DNA of 64,000 bases. Source: Shimia gijangensis (GTDB lineage Bacteria > Pseudomonadota > Alphaproteobacteria > Rhodobacterales > Rhodobacteraceae). The notes under the pieces are model-generated. The model saw only the letters and a program-made list of their open reading frames with translations. It was not told the DNA's origin and did no database searches. Positions 19,161 through 28,834 of the stretch are shown piece after piece (position 1 is the stretch's first letter; every line of letters starts with the position of its first letter). The stretch is from NCBI RefSeq assembly GCF_900142085.1, contig NZ_FQZQ01000016.1:42877-106876 (forward strand), given 5' to 3'. A program made the position numbers and the translations under genes.

Positions 19161-19941
19161 TCTGGACCTGCTGATTGAGGCCGCAAGGGAAGCAGGCCGC
19201 ATTGCCAGCCGCTTTGCGGGCACGGCGCAGGTTTGGGACAAGCCAGACGGTGCAGGCCCTGTGACCGAAGCTGATCTGGCGGTGAACGATATGCTCGAAC
19301 GCGAATTGCGCGACGCCCGGCCCGACTATGGCTGGCTCAGCGAAGAATCCGCCGACAACGCGGATCGCCAATCCACCGACCGGGTTTTCATCATTGATCC
19401 GATTGATGGCACCCGAAGCTTTATCGAAGGATCGAACACCTGGGCACATTCGCTGGCGATTGCTGAACAGGGCAGGATCACCGCCGCAGTGGTTTTTCTG
19501 CCGATGCGTGACAAGCTGTATCATTCAGCTGAAGGCATGGGCGCCTTTTTGAACGGGAATGAGATATCTCCCTCCGAGCGCGGGGACCTAATCGGTGCCC
19601 ATGTTCTGGCCGCCCGTCCGATTTTGGAATCACACCACTGGCAGAGTGACGTGCCAGATATGAAACGCAGCCACCGGCCCTCATTGGCGTATCGCACCGC
19701 CCTGGTGGCGGAAGGGCGGTATGATGCCATGCTGACATTGCGCCCGACCTGGGAATGGGACATCGCGGCGGGGGATCTGATCCTGCGCGAGGCGGGTGCA
19801 GCGACGTCTGATCGCTACGGCGATCCCTTGCGGTTCAACAACCCGGATCCACGCGTTCCGGGGATCGTGGCCGGCGGAAGCCGTGTTCACCGGGAATTGA
19901 CTCAAGCGCTGGCCAACAAAGGTGATGCGCCACGATTATAG
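19147..19941 (+). CDS. Inositol monophosphatase family (CysQ-like) phosphatase
   Basis: This 264-residue Mg-dependent phosphatase has the family metal-site motifs EESAD (residues about 66-70), DPIDGTRSFIEG and, near the C-terminus, WEWDIAAGDLILREAG. The position after pmbA and before the KDO transferase/lpxK genes is typical for the CysQ-like 3'(2'),5'-bisphosphate nucleotidase of Rhodobacteraceae. Inositol phosphate specificity cannot be excluded. No ATG or GTG fits, so the TTG at 19147 with GAAGG eight bases upstream is taken. It overlaps pmbA by 14 bases. Confidence 0.88.
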   Translation: MPGTDLDLLIEAAREAGRIASRFAGTAQVWDKPDGAGPVTEADLAVNDMLERELRDARPDYGWLSEESADNADRQSTDRVFIIDPIDGTRSFIEGSNTWAHSLAIAEQGRITAAVVFLPMRDKLYHSAEGMGAFLNGNEISPSERGDLIGAHVLAARPILESHHWQSDVPDMKRSHRPSLAYRTALVAEGRYDAMLTLRPTWEWDIAAGDLILREAGAATSDRYGDPLRFNNPDPRVPGIVAGGSRVHRELTQALANKGDAPRL

Positions 19942-19944
19942 CCG

Positions 19945-20688
19945 TTAGGCCGTTGTGCGATACCGGCGCACAAAATTACGCAGTACGATTTCGGGCGCAT
20001 GCACATCTGCTGCGCGGCACATTTCAACCAGTTTTTCGGCGTCTTCAGGCGGGAAATATCCGCGGTGTTTGTAAATGCCGATGCGCACTTCGAACCCGTC
20101 ACTATCCGCTTCGGGGTGAAATTGGGTGGCATAGACGTTTTCACCAAAACGGATCATCTGAAATGGGCAGGTCGGGGAAGACACAAGGTGCGTACAGCCT
20201 TCGGGCAGACGTTGCACCGCCTCTTTATGCCCGACAAAAGCGTGAAAGCTTTCTGGCACGTCGGCCAGCAATGGATCGCTGCGACCTGCTTCGGTCAGGT
20301 GACAGTCTGCGGTGCCGACGTCTTCTGAGTAGTTTTCTTTCGACACCACCCGGCCCAGATGATGACCCAGAATACCAATGCCATAACAGCACCCCAGAAA
20401 GGGAAAATCCTGTTTGGTCACTTCGGGCATGAGCCCCATGACTGCCTCTTCGATGCGGGCCTCAATATCGGTCTTTTTGTCGGCAGGATCGCTGACACAA
20501 CCGGGGCCACCGCCAACAATCACACCCGAGTAATCCCCAAGCGATAAATCAGCGGGCAGTTCCTGTTGATCCAGCCGAATCCGCTCTACTTCACCAACGC
20601 TCAACCCACTTTTGCGCAAAATGGCTTGAAATTCGTCATCCGAGGCTTCGGTTTCAGGACGCAGTTGCAAGATCAAAAAGGGTTTCAT
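19945..20688 (-). CDS. Class I glutamine amidotransferase-like protein
   Basis: This 247-residue protein has a GMP-synthase-like glutaminase fold with the nucleophile elbow FLGCCYGIG and the catalytic His-Glu in ATQFHPEAD. No synthetase partner domain is present, so it may act as a stand-alone hydrolase, for example on gamma-glutamyl compounds. The start MKPFLILQLRPE at 20688 is used; an ATG at 20700 is possible and neither has a strong ribosome site. It interrupts, on the opposite strand, an otherwise conserved envelope cluster. Confidence 0.87.
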   Translation of the reverse strand: MKPFLILQLRPETEASDDEFQAILRKSGLSVGEVERIRLDQQELPADLSLGDYSGVIVGGGPGCVSDPADKKTDIEARIEEAVMGLMPEVTKQDFPFLGCCYGIGILGHHLGRVVSKENYSEDVGTADCHLTEAGRSDPLLADVPESFHAFVGHKEAVQRLPEGCTHLVSSPTCPFQMIRFGENVYATQFHPEADSDGFEVRIGIYKHRGYFPPEDAEKLVEMCRAADVHAPEIVLRNFVRRYRTTA

Positions 20689-20850
20689 CAAAGAATCCAT
20701 CGTCGTCAAAGGTGAAAAGGACCTGCCGTAATCATTGCCTCAGGTCAACCGTGGCATCCTGCGGCATCTGTCAGAATGTGCCGCAGGTCGCGCCCTTGTG
20801 GCGAGGTCGGCAAAGCCCTAGGTTGCCCACAACTTGTCAGGAGGACCCTT

Positions 20851-21093
20851 ATGACCCAGCGCCTTCACCTTGTCTTTGGCGGCGAACTTGTCGATCCGAG
20901 CAACAACGTTTTCAAAGACGTCGACGATCTGCATATCGTTGGCATATTCCCCGACTACCAAAGCGCCTATGACGCGTGGAAATCCGAGGCCCAGCGCACC
21001 GTCGACAACGCCCATATGCGCTATTACATCGCGCATCTGCACCGCCTTCGCGACGAAGAAGCCGCGGCCTCTTCGACCGAGGAACTGGGTTAA
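20851..21093 (+). CDS. DUF4170 protein
   Basis: This 80-residue protein is a good match to the DUF4170 pattern (RLHLVFGGEL, VGIFPDYQSAYDAWKSEAQRTVDNA, MRYYIAHLHRL). Its function is unknown. It has an ideal AGGAGG site before the ATG and lies 9 bases upstream of the KDO-transferase-like gene, its usual neighbour in Alphaproteobacteria. Confidence 0.9.
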   Translation: MTQRLHLVFGGELVDPSNNVFKDVDDLHIVGIFPDYQSAYDAWKSEAQRTVDNAHMRYYIAHLHRLRDEEAAASSTEELG

Positions 21094-21102
21094 ATCCGGC
21101 CC

Positions 21103-22320
21103 ATGGCGCGTTCGCTTGGATTATCGGCCTACCTGGCCTTTGCCCGCCGCGAAGCGCCGAGTCTTGATCGCATCACAGATCAACGCCCCGATGGGCAACT
21201 TTTGTGGTTGCACAGCTCTGATCCTGTGCGTGTCGACTGTCTGGCGCGACTGGCCCTGCGCCTTAAGGCACAACGGGGCAATCTGAACCTGATGGTGACC
21301 ACCTCTCCGGGACAGCCACTGCCGCGCAATGCTCCCAAAGGTGTGAGCGTTCAGATCTGTGCTTCGGAAAATCCGCAGGACGTCAAAACCTTTCTGGATC
21401 ATTGGAAACCGGACGCCTGCATGTGGCTGGGCCCATGGTTGCGCCCTGGTTTGATCAGCGCTGCATACCGTCAAAGCATTCCACTGTTTTTGCTGGACGC
21501 TGATGAGCCTGGACTTGAAAATCGTCGCTGGCGCTTGATGCCTGAACCTGTCAGGGCGACCCTAAATCAATTTGAACGGATCTTTGCACATTCCAAAGAG
21601 GCCGAATATCGGATGCGCCGTCTTACTCAGGAACCTCGCAGGGTTCTGGCAAGTGGGCCCCTATTAGAAGACAGCCCGGCGTTGCCCTGCAATGAAACCG
21701 ATCTGGAAGAATTGGCCTCGGCGATTGGAGGGCGTCCGGTCTGGCTCGCGTCACAGGTTCAGATTCAGGAGTTGGGCACTATTCTTGATGCCCATCGATC
21801 AATATCGCGCTTGTCCCACCGCACTTTGCTTGTTCTGGTTCCGGATCAGGCCTCGGATGCTGCAGCAATGACGGCTTTGTGCCGGGACGAGGGCTGGCGG
21901 GTTGGGCATTGGGAAGACGGCGACATTCCGCAGAGCAACACTCAGATCCTGATCAGCGACGATAAGCAGGCCTTGGGACTTTGGTATCGTGTGGCCCCGG
22001 TGACATTGATGGGCAGTTCCCTGATTTCCGGCCATGGCGGGCGCAATCCGCTTGAACCAGCTGCGCTGGGCTCGGCGATCCTTTATGGGCCGGGCGTGCG
22101 GGATTACCTCGACAGCTATTCGCGGTTGGCGCAGGCGGGTGCGGCGCGTATTGTCAAAGATGCCTCCAGCCTGATATCCGCGCTCAGCCTCGTGACGGCT
22201 CCGGATCAGGCTGCAACCATGGCCCATGCGGGCTGGGAAGTGGTTTCAGAAGGCGCCGAAGTGTCAGACCAGATAATCGCGGTTGTTCAGGATGCTTTAG
22301 ACCAACGGGAGGTGTCGTAA
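21103..22320 (+). CDS. WaaA/KdtA-like KDO transferase lacking the usual Glu
   Basis: This 405-residue glycosyltransferase-like protein sits directly before lpxK, where the 3-deoxy-manno-octulosonate transferase for lipid A is expected. The C-terminal CMP-KDO-binding half is typical ([11 protein letters not shown], then [19 protein letters not shown]). The N-terminal acceptor domain has [12 protein letters not shown] where the family has W-x-H-x(2-3)-S-x-G-E, so the catalytic glutamate is missing. It may be inactive, use another acid such as the Asp, or be a paralogue of a true WaaA elsewhere. Its stop overlaps the lpxK start (TAATG). Confidence 0.82.
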   Translation: MARSLGLSAYLAFARREAPSLDRITDQRPDGQLLWLHSSDPVRVDCLARLALRLKAQRGNLNLMVTTSPGQPLPRNAPKGVSVQICASENPQDVKTFLDHWKPDACMWLGPWLRPGLISAAYRQSIPLFLLDADEPGLENRRWRLMPEPVRATLNQFERIFAHSKEAEYRMRRLTQEPRRVLASGPLLEDSPALPCNETDLEELASAIGGRPVWLASQVQIQELGTILDAHRSISRLSHRTLLVLVPDQASDAAAMTALCRDEGWRVGHWEDGDIPQSNTQILISDDKQALGLWYRVAPVTLMGSSLISGHGGRNPLEPAALGSAILYGPGVRDYLDSYSRLAQAGAARIVKDASSLISALSLVTAPDQAATMAHAGWEVVSEGAEVSDQIIAVVQDALDQREVS

Positions 22321-23309
22321 TGCGCGCGCCGGGATTTTGGGATACCCCACCGGGCCGCTTTGGATTGCGGGCCAATCTGTTGGCGCCGCTGGGCGCGATC
22401 TATGCCCGAACGACTGCAAAACGGGTGGCGCGGGCGCCCAGCCATAAAGCCGGTGTTCCGGTGATCTGCGTTGGCAATCTCAATGCAGGTGGTACTGGCA
22501 AAACCCCAACCACAATCGCTTTGGTCCAGCGTCTTCAGGCGCGCGGCCTGACTCCGCATGTTGTGTCGCGGGGATATGGTGGGACGCTCGAGGGGCCGAT
22601 CCGGGTCGATGAACGCGCGCATCGCGCAGAAGAGACCGGAGATGAACCTCTTTTGCTGGCGGCATTCACACCCACATGGGTGGCCAAAGACCGAGCCGAA
22701 GGCGCCAAAGCCGCCGAGGCCGCAGGGGCGGATGTGATTCTGATGGATGATGGGTTTCAAAACCCGGCACTGCACAAAGATATCTCGATCATCGTGGTGG
22801 ATGCACACAAAGGTTTTGGCAACGGGCGGTGCATTCCTGCAGGGCCCTTGCGCGAACCGGTTGATATCGGACTCGCGCGAGCAGATTTGCTGTTGTCGAT
22901 TGGCGATGCCCCAGCCCAAAGCCGTTTTGGTGATATCTGGGGGGGCTCTGTCAGCCTCCCGCATGCCAAAGGTGCCTTGCAACCGTTACTAATGGGCATG
23001 GATTGGTCCGAGACACCCTATCTGGCCTTTGCCGGGATCGGGCATCCGGAAAAGTTCTTTGCCACGTTACGCGGGCTTGGCGGCAAGGTCCTGCACGCAG
23101 AAGCCCTGAGCGATCATCAACCTTTCACCACGGCCCTGTTGGGCCGGTTGGAAGCAGATGCCAAGCGGCTTGGTGCACAGCTTGTCACCACGGAAAAAGA
23201 CGCTGTGCGATTGCCGGCTGATTTCCGTTCCAAAGTGCTCACCTTGCCGGTGCGGTTAGAGCTGGACGACTGGTCGGTGGTGGATCAGGTTTTGCAACCA
23301 GTCCTCTAG
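22320..23309 (+). CDS. lpxK: Tetraacyldisaccharide 4'-kinase (lipid A)
   Basis: This 329-residue inner-membrane-associated kinase phosphorylates the 4' position of the lipid A precursor. The P-loop [13 protein letters not shown] lies at about residues 51-63, followed by [15 protein letters not shown] and the acidic [17 protein letters not shown], all LpxK signatures. Near the C-terminus [11 protein letters not shown] is the usual ending. It is translationally coupled to the upstream WaaA-like gene. Confidence 0.96.
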   Translation: MRAPGFWDTPPGRFGLRANLLAPLGAIYARTTAKRVARAPSHKAGVPVICVGNLNAGGTGKTPTTIALVQRLQARGLTPHVVSRGYGGTLEGPIRVDERAHRAEETGDEPLLLAAFTPTWVAKDRAEGAKAAEAAGADVILMDDGFQNPALHKDISIIVVDAHKGFGNGRCIPAGPLREPVDIGLARADLLLSIGDAPAQSRFGDIWGGSVSLPHAKGALQPLLMGMDWSETPYLAFAGIGHPEKFFATLRGLGGKVLHAEALSDHQPFTTALLGRLEADAKRLGAQLVTTEKDAVRLPADFRSKVLTLPVRLELDDWSVVDQVLQPVL

Positions 23310-23381
23310 GCAACCGCGCGGTGACATCCCACGATCCTGTGCTAGAGTTTCACCAACAACACAGATGAATGGCGAGGCGTG

Positions 23382-24146
23382 ATGGATTTCTCTGGAAAAG
23401 TCGTATTGGTCACAGGTGGGTCGCGAGGCATTGGGGCCGAAACTGTCCGCAAAATTGTCTCACTCGGAGGCTCTGCCGTCATCCACTATGGGTCAAATCA
23501 GGCCGCCGCCCAAGGTCTGGCGGACGAGGTTGGTCGCGACAATTGCCACCTTGTCAAAGGTGAGCTTTCTCAAACGGGGGCAGCGACAGGGATCTGGCGC
23601 GAGGCGCTGGATTGGAAGGGCAGGATTGACGCTTTGGTCAACAATGCCGGTGTCTTTCTGGAAGAAGATCGCAAAGGCACAGATGACGTTTGGAGGGACA
23701 CCTGGGCGCGCACGCTGCAGATCAATCTGATCTCAACTGCTGACCTGTGCCGCGAAGCGATAAACCATTGGATGGATGGGGCGCATGGTGGAGCAATTGT
23801 CAATGTCGCCAGCCGCGCCGCATTTCGCGGAGATTCACCCAATCACTGGTCTTATGCAGCCTCCAAAGGGGCGATGGTGTCGCTGACCAAGACACTGGCG
23901 CGGGCCTATAGCGGCAATGGAATTTACACGTACTGCGTTGCGCCCGGATTCGTGTCCACCGAAATGGCGCAGGCCGAATTTGACAAGGACCCGGCACTGC
24001 GCGCGCAGCTACTGAAAGAGGTTCCTTGCGGAGATATTGCACCAGCCTCGGAAATCGCCAACGCGATCTGCTTTTTCGCAGCAGGCATGGCGACCCACGC
24101 CTCCGGACAAACGCTGGACATCAATGGCGCGTCTTACGTTCGATAA
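23382..24146 (+). CDS. Short-chain dehydrogenase/reductase
   Basis: This 254-residue SDR has TGGSRGIGAETV for cofactor binding, NNAGVFLEED, catalytic serine in NVASRAAF and Tyr-x3-Lys in SYAASKGAM. The C-terminal segment FFAAGMATHASGQTLDINGASYVR is typical of FabG-like reductases. The ATG at 23382 follows GGCGAGGCG. It stands alone after lpxK with a 72-base gap. The substrate is not deducible. Confidence 0.93.
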   Translation: MDFSGKVVLVTGGSRGIGAETVRKIVSLGGSAVIHYGSNQAAAQGLADEVGRDNCHLVKGELSQTGAATGIWREALDWKGRIDALVNNAGVFLEEDRKGTDDVWRDTWARTLQINLISTADLCREAINHWMDGAHGGAIVNVASRAAFRGDSPNHWSYAASKGAMVSLTKTLARAYSGNGIYTYCVAPGFVSTEMAQAEFDKDPALRAQLLKEVPCGDIAPASEIANAICFFAAGMATHASGQTLDINGASYVR

Positions 24147-24221
24147 AACCTTGGGAAATGGCGGGACATCTGGGAAATCTGCGCCCGGACAGGATGAACT
24201 GCCCGGGCCAGTCTGGTTGGA

Positions 24222-24893
24222 TCAGCCGCCCAGTTTTGCGTCGAGAACCTTTTTCAGGTCTGCGTAGCTTTGGTTCGAGTATTTCTCACCGTTGATGATC
24301 AGCGACGGCGTGCCGGTGATTTCGTGCTTGGTCATATTGGCCTCTGACCAAGCCACCAACGATTTGGCTTTGTCTTCGTCCTTCATACAGGCTTTGAGTT
24401 GATCGTCGCCAAGACCCGCGAGACGGCCCACTTTGTTCAACTCACCCGCAATGGTCACGGGATCACCGGACTGAGTCCAGCTGCGCTGACCTTTCATCAA
24501 CAGGTCGGTCATGCCCCAGAAACGCTCTTCGCCGCCACAACGCGCGACCATTGAGGCCCACAAGCCGATCTTGTCAAAATAGACATCGCGGAAGATCACT
24601 TTGACTTTGCCAGTGTCGACATAGTCGGCCTTAAGAGGCTTCAGCACGGCTTCGTGAAAGTTGGCACAATGCGGACAGGTGAAGGATGCATATTCAATCA
24701 GCGTGATCGGTGCATCGGGCGAACCCATCACCATTTCGGTCACACCAGATTCGGCAGCACCAGCGCCGTCATCAGCAGTTTGCTCGGTTTGTGTCTGACC
24801 GGGGGCAGGCGCTTCGTCGCCTTGGGTGAACCACCAGGCGCCACCAGCGACAATGGCCAGTACAACTACAATTACGGGAACGATACGGTTCAT
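24222..24893 (-). CDS. DsbA-family thioredoxin-fold protein
   Basis: This 223-residue envelope protein has an N-terminal hydrophobic segment (residues about 4-21), a low-complexity Glu/Gln/Thr/Ala linker to about residue 55, then a DsbA-type domain with the active site CPHC in SFTCPHCANF and the cis-proline loop ITGTPSLIINGE. It likely forms or isomerises disulfides in the periplasm, either membrane-anchored or secreted. It lies downstream of dciA on the same strand with a 13-base gap. A dsbA-dciA unit divergent from mutY is usual in Alphaproteobacteria. Confidence 0.92.
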   Translation of the reverse strand: MNRIVPVIVVVLAIVAGGAWWFTQGDEAPAPGQTQTEQTADDGAGAAESGVTEMVMGSPDAPITLIEYASFTCPHCANFHEAVLKPLKADYVDTGKVKVIFRDVYFDKIGLWASMVARCGGEERFWGMTDLLMKGQRSWTQSGDPVTIAGELNKVGRLAGLGDDQLKACMKDEDKAKSLVAWSEANMTKHEITGTPSLIINGEKYSNQSYADLKKVLDAKLGG

Positions 24894-24906
24894 TCTGAAA
24901 CCTTTC

Positions 24907-25407
24907 TCAGGGTGTCGTCTTTTTCAATACATTTCCGGCCAGACGTTCAATCGCCTGCCGCAAGTCGGGGTCATGCGCGGACTGCGCCACACGGGCAGCT
25001 TCGCGTTTGATTTCTGGTGTGGGCTCAGGATCAGTGTCTTTTGGTTTGTGACCAAACACCGCCTGACCTTCGGCAAATCCGGTGGCCGCAGTTTGCGTGA
25101 TGCGCAGACGGGCGATGGCGTTATAGCCGTAAACCGCGTTGACCCGCGCGCGCAGGGTGTCTTTTTGCATTTCCAGCATCGGAGCCTGCGCACCGGTGGT
25201 CAGCACCGTCAGCGTCGCACCCAAACCCTGGCGGCCATATTTCACATCCACAGGCTGGCAAATCGCAGCAATATCTTCGCCGACAATCTCAGACCAATGG
25301 GTCAGCACTCGACCCACCGCAAAACCACGGCTCTCACCGGTCTTGCGGATGTTTTCCCGCAAGAGGCTCGAGGTTCGGGCAAAGCCTTTGGTGGTCGATC
25401 GGCGCAT
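24907..25407 (-). CDS. dciA: DciA-like (DUF721) helicase loader protein
   Basis: This 166-residue DUF721 protein has the core WSEIVGEDIAAICQPVDVKY followed by TVLTTGAQAPMLEMQKDTLRARVNAVYGYNAI, which is the KH-like DciA fold. DciA is the ancestral loader of the replicative helicase in bacteria lacking DnaC. That role is inferred from family membership. The C-terminal 50 residues are a charged tail. The gene is transcribed divergently from mutY and upstream of the DsbA-like gene. Confidence 0.88.
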   Translation of the reverse strand: MRRSTTKGFARTSSLLRENIRKTGESRGFAVGRVLTHWSEIVGEDIAAICQPVDVKYGRQGLGATLTVLTTGAQAPMLEMQKDTLRARVNAVYGYNAIARLRITQTAATGFAEGQAVFGHKPKDTDPEPTPEIKREAARVAQSAHDPDLRQAIERLAGNVLKKTTP

Positions 25408-25494
25408 GTGGTGTCTTGCATCCTTCTGTCGCGCGCTATTTTAGTGTCCCAATGGCGCGACGCCAGCGAAACCAGACAATGCGGAGAATAAAAC

Positions 25495-26547
25495 TTGCGT
25501 GATACTCCAGAGCCCGATGTCTTGTTGGATTGGTATGATCAACATGCACGCAAGCTGCCGTGGCGCATTTCACCGCAGGATCAACGCGCTGGCACGGTCC
25601 CGGATCCCTACCGGATCTGGCTGTCAGAGATCATGTTGCAGCAAACCACTGTCGCCGCCGTGAAAACTTATTTTGAGCGTTTCACTCATCTGTGGCCGAC
25701 CATTCATGATCTGGCACAGGCCGAGGATGGGCGTGTCATGGGGGAATGGGCGGGCCTTGGGTATTATGCGCGCGCGCGAAATCTGTTGAAATGTGCCCGG
25801 GTTGTATCCGGGGAGCTGGGTGGTGTTTTTCCCGATACGGTCGAGGCGTTGCAAAAGCTTCCCGGCATTGGACCCTATACTGCGGGCGCCATCGCGGCGA
25901 TTGCTTTCAACCAGCCTGCTGTGGTGGTGGACGGCAATGTCGAACGGGTGATGGCGCGCATGTTTGACATTCACACACCCCTGCCCGCTGCCAAGCCTGA
26001 GCTGACAGACTATGCCGCCGGATTGACGCCACACTCGCGCCCCGGCGATTATGCGCAGGCTGTGATGGATCTTGGAGCAACGATCTGCACGCCGCGCAAT
26101 CCGGCTTGTGGGATTTGCCCGTGGCGGAAACCCTGCCTTGCACGCCAAGCCGGAACCGCCGCCGAGTTGCCCAAGAAAACGCCTAAGAAACCCAAGCCCG
26201 TGCGCTTTGGCACCGTCTATATCGCGCGTCGGGTTGATGGGGCATTATTGCTCGAACGGCGACCAGACAAGGGTCTGTTGGGCGGTATGCTGGGATGGCC
26301 GGGATCTGAGTGGGTTGAAGGTGAAACGCCGGATCACGCGACCCCGATCCGTGCCGAATGGAAGGTCCTGCCTGCTGAAGCCCGCCACACGTTCACACAT
26401 TTTCATCTGAGGCTCGCGGTTCAAACCGCGCTGGTGCCCATGGACAGGACCCCCGATCAGGGCGAATTTATCGAGGCCAACGCATTTTCAAGCGGGGATT
26501 TGCCGACCGTGATGCGCAAGGCCTTTGATCTATATACCGGCGCATAA
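25495..26547 (+). CDS. mutY: A/G-specific adenine DNA glycosylase
   Basis: This 350-residue base-excision repair enzyme removes adenine paired with 8-oxoguanine. The catalytic Glu is E45 in WLSEIMLQQTTV, the helix-hairpin-helix is LPGIGPYTAGAI, and the catalytic Asp lies in VVVDGNVERV. The 4Fe-4S ligands are spaced C-x6-C-x2-C-x5-C (CTPRNPACGICPWRKPC). A NUDIX-like C-terminal domain recognises the oxidised base. The start is TTG at 25495 with GGAG upstream, since no ATG or GTG is in position. Confidence 0.95.
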   Translation: MRDTPEPDVLLDWYDQHARKLPWRISPQDQRAGTVPDPYRIWLSEIMLQQTTVAAVKTYFERFTHLWPTIHDLAQAEDGRVMGEWAGLGYYARARNLLKCARVVSGELGGVFPDTVEALQKLPGIGPYTAGAIAAIAFNQPAVVVDGNVERVMARMFDIHTPLPAAKPELTDYAAGLTPHSRPGDYAQAVMDLGATICTPRNPACGICPWRKPCLARQAGTAAELPKKTPKKPKPVRFGTVYIARRVDGALLLERRPDKGLLGGMLGWPGSEWVEGETPDHATPIRAEWKVLPAEARHTFTHFHLRLAVQTALVPMDRTPDQGEFIEANAFSSGDLPTVMRKAFDLYTGA

Positions 26548-26612
26548 ACCGCATTGCGCGCCAACGTCCTGCAAATCATATTGGGATGGTACGTTGTTTT
26601 CAGGAGGCTTTG

Positions 26613-27746
26613 ATGATCCCGTCCTCACAAGTTGCCAAAATTCAGAATGCGTTGCCGTTCTGGATGTCTCTTGGCCTGATCCCGCTGTTGTGGGCCGTTG
26701 CCTGCGCAGGGTCGTGGTGGGTTTTGTTGGTGCCTGTGGCCACCTGGTATTTGTTCTCGGCTTTGGATGGGGTTTTTGGTCTCAACCTTGAGAACGCTGA
26801 TCTGGAAACAACCGATGACGAGTTGTATTGGTATCGTCTTGTCACGCTGATCTGGCCCGTGGTGCAGTTTTTCACTCTGTTCGGGTTGATCTGGTATGCG
26901 ACCAGCGCGGATCACCTGTCTGTGGGCGCCAAGATTGGCCTGTTCTTTGGTGTTGGCGTTGTTACCGGCACAGTGGGCATTAACTATTCCCACGAGCTGA
27001 TGCACCAAAAGGACCGCCGCGAGCGGTGGCTGGGGGATATCCTGCTGGCCATGGTGCTGTACGGTCATTTCCGCAGCGAACATCTGTTGGTGCATCACCG
27101 CCATGTTGGCACGCCGCGCGATCCTGTGACCGCCCGCTACAACGAAGGTTTCTACCGGTTTTTCCCGCGCGTTCTGGTGGGTGTATGGCGATCGTCGTTC
27201 CGCGCAGAAAAAGAAATGCTGGCGCGCAAGGGCCTGCCGTGGACAGACCTGTCCAATCCGTTTTTCCGCTATTGGGCGCTGCAGGGTGCGATGTTGATCT
27301 TGGCACTGCTGATCGGCGGCTGGTCCGGGTTCTTTTTGTTCCTGTGGCAGGCCTATATCGCGGTCTGGCAGCTGGAGTTGGTCAACTACGTCGAGCACTA
27401 TGGGCTGACCCGCAAACATCTGGGCGACGGGAAATACGAACACGTCATGCCGCATCATTCGTGGAATGCTGCCCACAAGGCGTCAAACTGGCTGCTCATC
27501 AACTTGCAGCGCCATTCTGATCATCATTACAAACCCAACCGCCGCTTTCCGCTATTGCAGAACTATGCCGATTCCGAAGCACCGCAATTGCCCTATGGCT
27601 ATCCGGTGATGACCATGGCCGCGATGGTGCCTTCGGTGTGGAAACGTGTGATGAACCCGCGTGTGCGCAAATGGCGGGGAATGTACTACCCCGAAATCAC
27701 CGAGTGGCATCCCTATAACAAGGCGCTGAACCCCGCGCCGAAGTAG
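26613..27746 (+). CDS. alkB: AlkB-type alkane 1-monooxygenase
   Basis: This 377-residue integral membrane di-iron enzyme hydroxylates the terminal carbon of n-alkanes. Several hydrophobic helices flank the histidine boxes HELMHQ, HLLVHHRHVG and LQRHSDHH, and a further conserved HSWNAAHK lies before the last box. CAGGAGG precedes the ATG at 26613. No rubredoxin or rubredoxin reductase gene is next to it, so electron-transfer partners must be encoded elsewhere. No dedicated regulator is adjacent. Confidence 0.92.
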   Translation: MIPSSQVAKIQNALPFWMSLGLIPLLWAVACAGSWWVLLVPVATWYLFSALDGVFGLNLENADLETTDDELYWYRLVTLIWPVVQFFTLFGLIWYATSADHLSVGAKIGLFFGVGVVTGTVGINYSHELMHQKDRRERWLGDILLAMVLYGHFRSEHLLVHHRHVGTPRDPVTARYNEGFYRFFPRVLVGVWRSSFRAEKEMLARKGLPWTDLSNPFFRYWALQGAMLILALLIGGWSGFFLFLWQAYIAVWQLELVNYVEHYGLTRKHLGDGKYEHVMPHHSWNAAHKASNWLLINLQRHSDHHYKPNRRFPLLQNYADSEAPQLPYGYPVMTMAAMVPSVWKRVMNPRVRKWRGMYYPEITEWHPYNKALNPAPK

Positions 27747-27850
27747 GACAACAGCCAGACACCATCTAAACGACCCCACTTTCAGACCTGATCCTGATCA
27801 TGGGTGACATCCCACTCTGCAGCTATAATTGGCGCGGAGGAGTGAGAGTT

Positions 27851-28834
27851 ATGAGTCGTTTTATCAGTGCGTTTTTTACCGTTTTCCTGCTTGCACAACC
27901 GTTGGCCAGCCAACAGATAACGGATGTTGCAGGAGCAGCTGACCCCGAAGGATTGCCCCGGATTGAAGGGGCCGCGATCATCGGGTTTGATCACTCGGGC
28001 TTTGACGCGGTTGATTTGCCGATGGGCCCGGTGACCTTTGATGGGCCCGAGGCCAAGCGCAGTATCGAAGGCCCGCGGACCCGGATAATCTATGCCGTTC
28101 CGGGCGACCGATCACCGCTTGAGGTGATCCGCAATTATCAGGCCGAGCTGGACGAGCAGGGTTTCGAAAAAGACTACACTTGTGCAAAACAGGACTGCGG
28201 GCCTGTGTCCGCGATGGTGCGCCATTTCTATCCGCTGGACGGACGCCTTGAAAACATGGGTCGGATCACGCGAAATGCGTTTTCGTCACCCCGCGAGGAT
28301 CAGCAGTATCATTTCGCCACCGACCCAGACACGGGTCGCGTCGTGTCGATATTCGCCGCGTTTGAAACCTTTGATCTGCACACGGAAACCGAGGGCAAAG
28401 TGCTGGTTCTTGTTGATGTGATTGAAGCCGCACCGCTGCAGCGGCGCATGGAAACGGTGACGGCCGATCAGATGGCCAGCGCGCTGGGCACCGACGGGCG
28501 TATTTCGCTTTATGGCATTCTGTTTGAGCATGACAGCGATCAGCTGACCCCTGCCTCGGACCCGACATTGGCCGAAATTGCGGCTCTAACACAGGGCAAT
28601 CCGGCTTTGACGCTGTTTGTGGTTGGTCACACTGACATGACCGGCGGGTTTGACTATAACATCGGCCTGTCCCAGCGCCGGGCAACCGCAGTGGTCGCCG
28701 CACTGACCAGCCGATACGGAGTCGCGCCGGATCGTTTGCAGCCCGCAGGCGTTGGCCCATTGTCTCCAGTTGCAGACAACACAACGGATGAAGGGCGCAC
28801 GCAAAACCGACGTGTCGAATTGGTGCAACGATGA
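27851..28834 (+). CDS. OmpA-family protein with DUF4892-like domain
   Basis: This 327-residue secreted protein has a signal peptide (MSRFISAFFTVFLLAQPLAS), an N-terminal DUF4892-like region (RTRIIYAVPGDRSPLEVIRNYQAELDEQGF) and a C-terminal OmpA peptidoglycan-binding domain (residues about 215-327) with FEHDSDQLTP, VVGHTDMTGG, NIGLSQRRATAV and RTQNRRVEL. It probably links the outer envelope to peptidoglycan. The ATG at 27851 is chosen because the GGAGG site is too close to the GTG at 27842. It is coupled by ATGA to the next gene. Confidence 0.88.
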   Translation: MSRFISAFFTVFLLAQPLASQQITDVAGAADPEGLPRIEGAAIIGFDHSGFDAVDLPMGPVTFDGPEAKRSIEGPRTRIIYAVPGDRSPLEVIRNYQAELDEQGFEKDYTCAKQDCGPVSAMVRHFYPLDGRLENMGRITRNAFSSPREDQQYHFATDPDTGRVVSIFAAFETFDLHTETEGKVLVLVDVIEAAPLQRRMETVTADQMASALGTDGRISLYGILFEHDSDQLTPASDPTLAEIAALTQGNPALTLFVVGHTDMTGGFDYNIGLSQRRATAVVAALTSRYGVAPDRLQPAGVGPLSPVADNTTDEGRTQNRRVELVQR

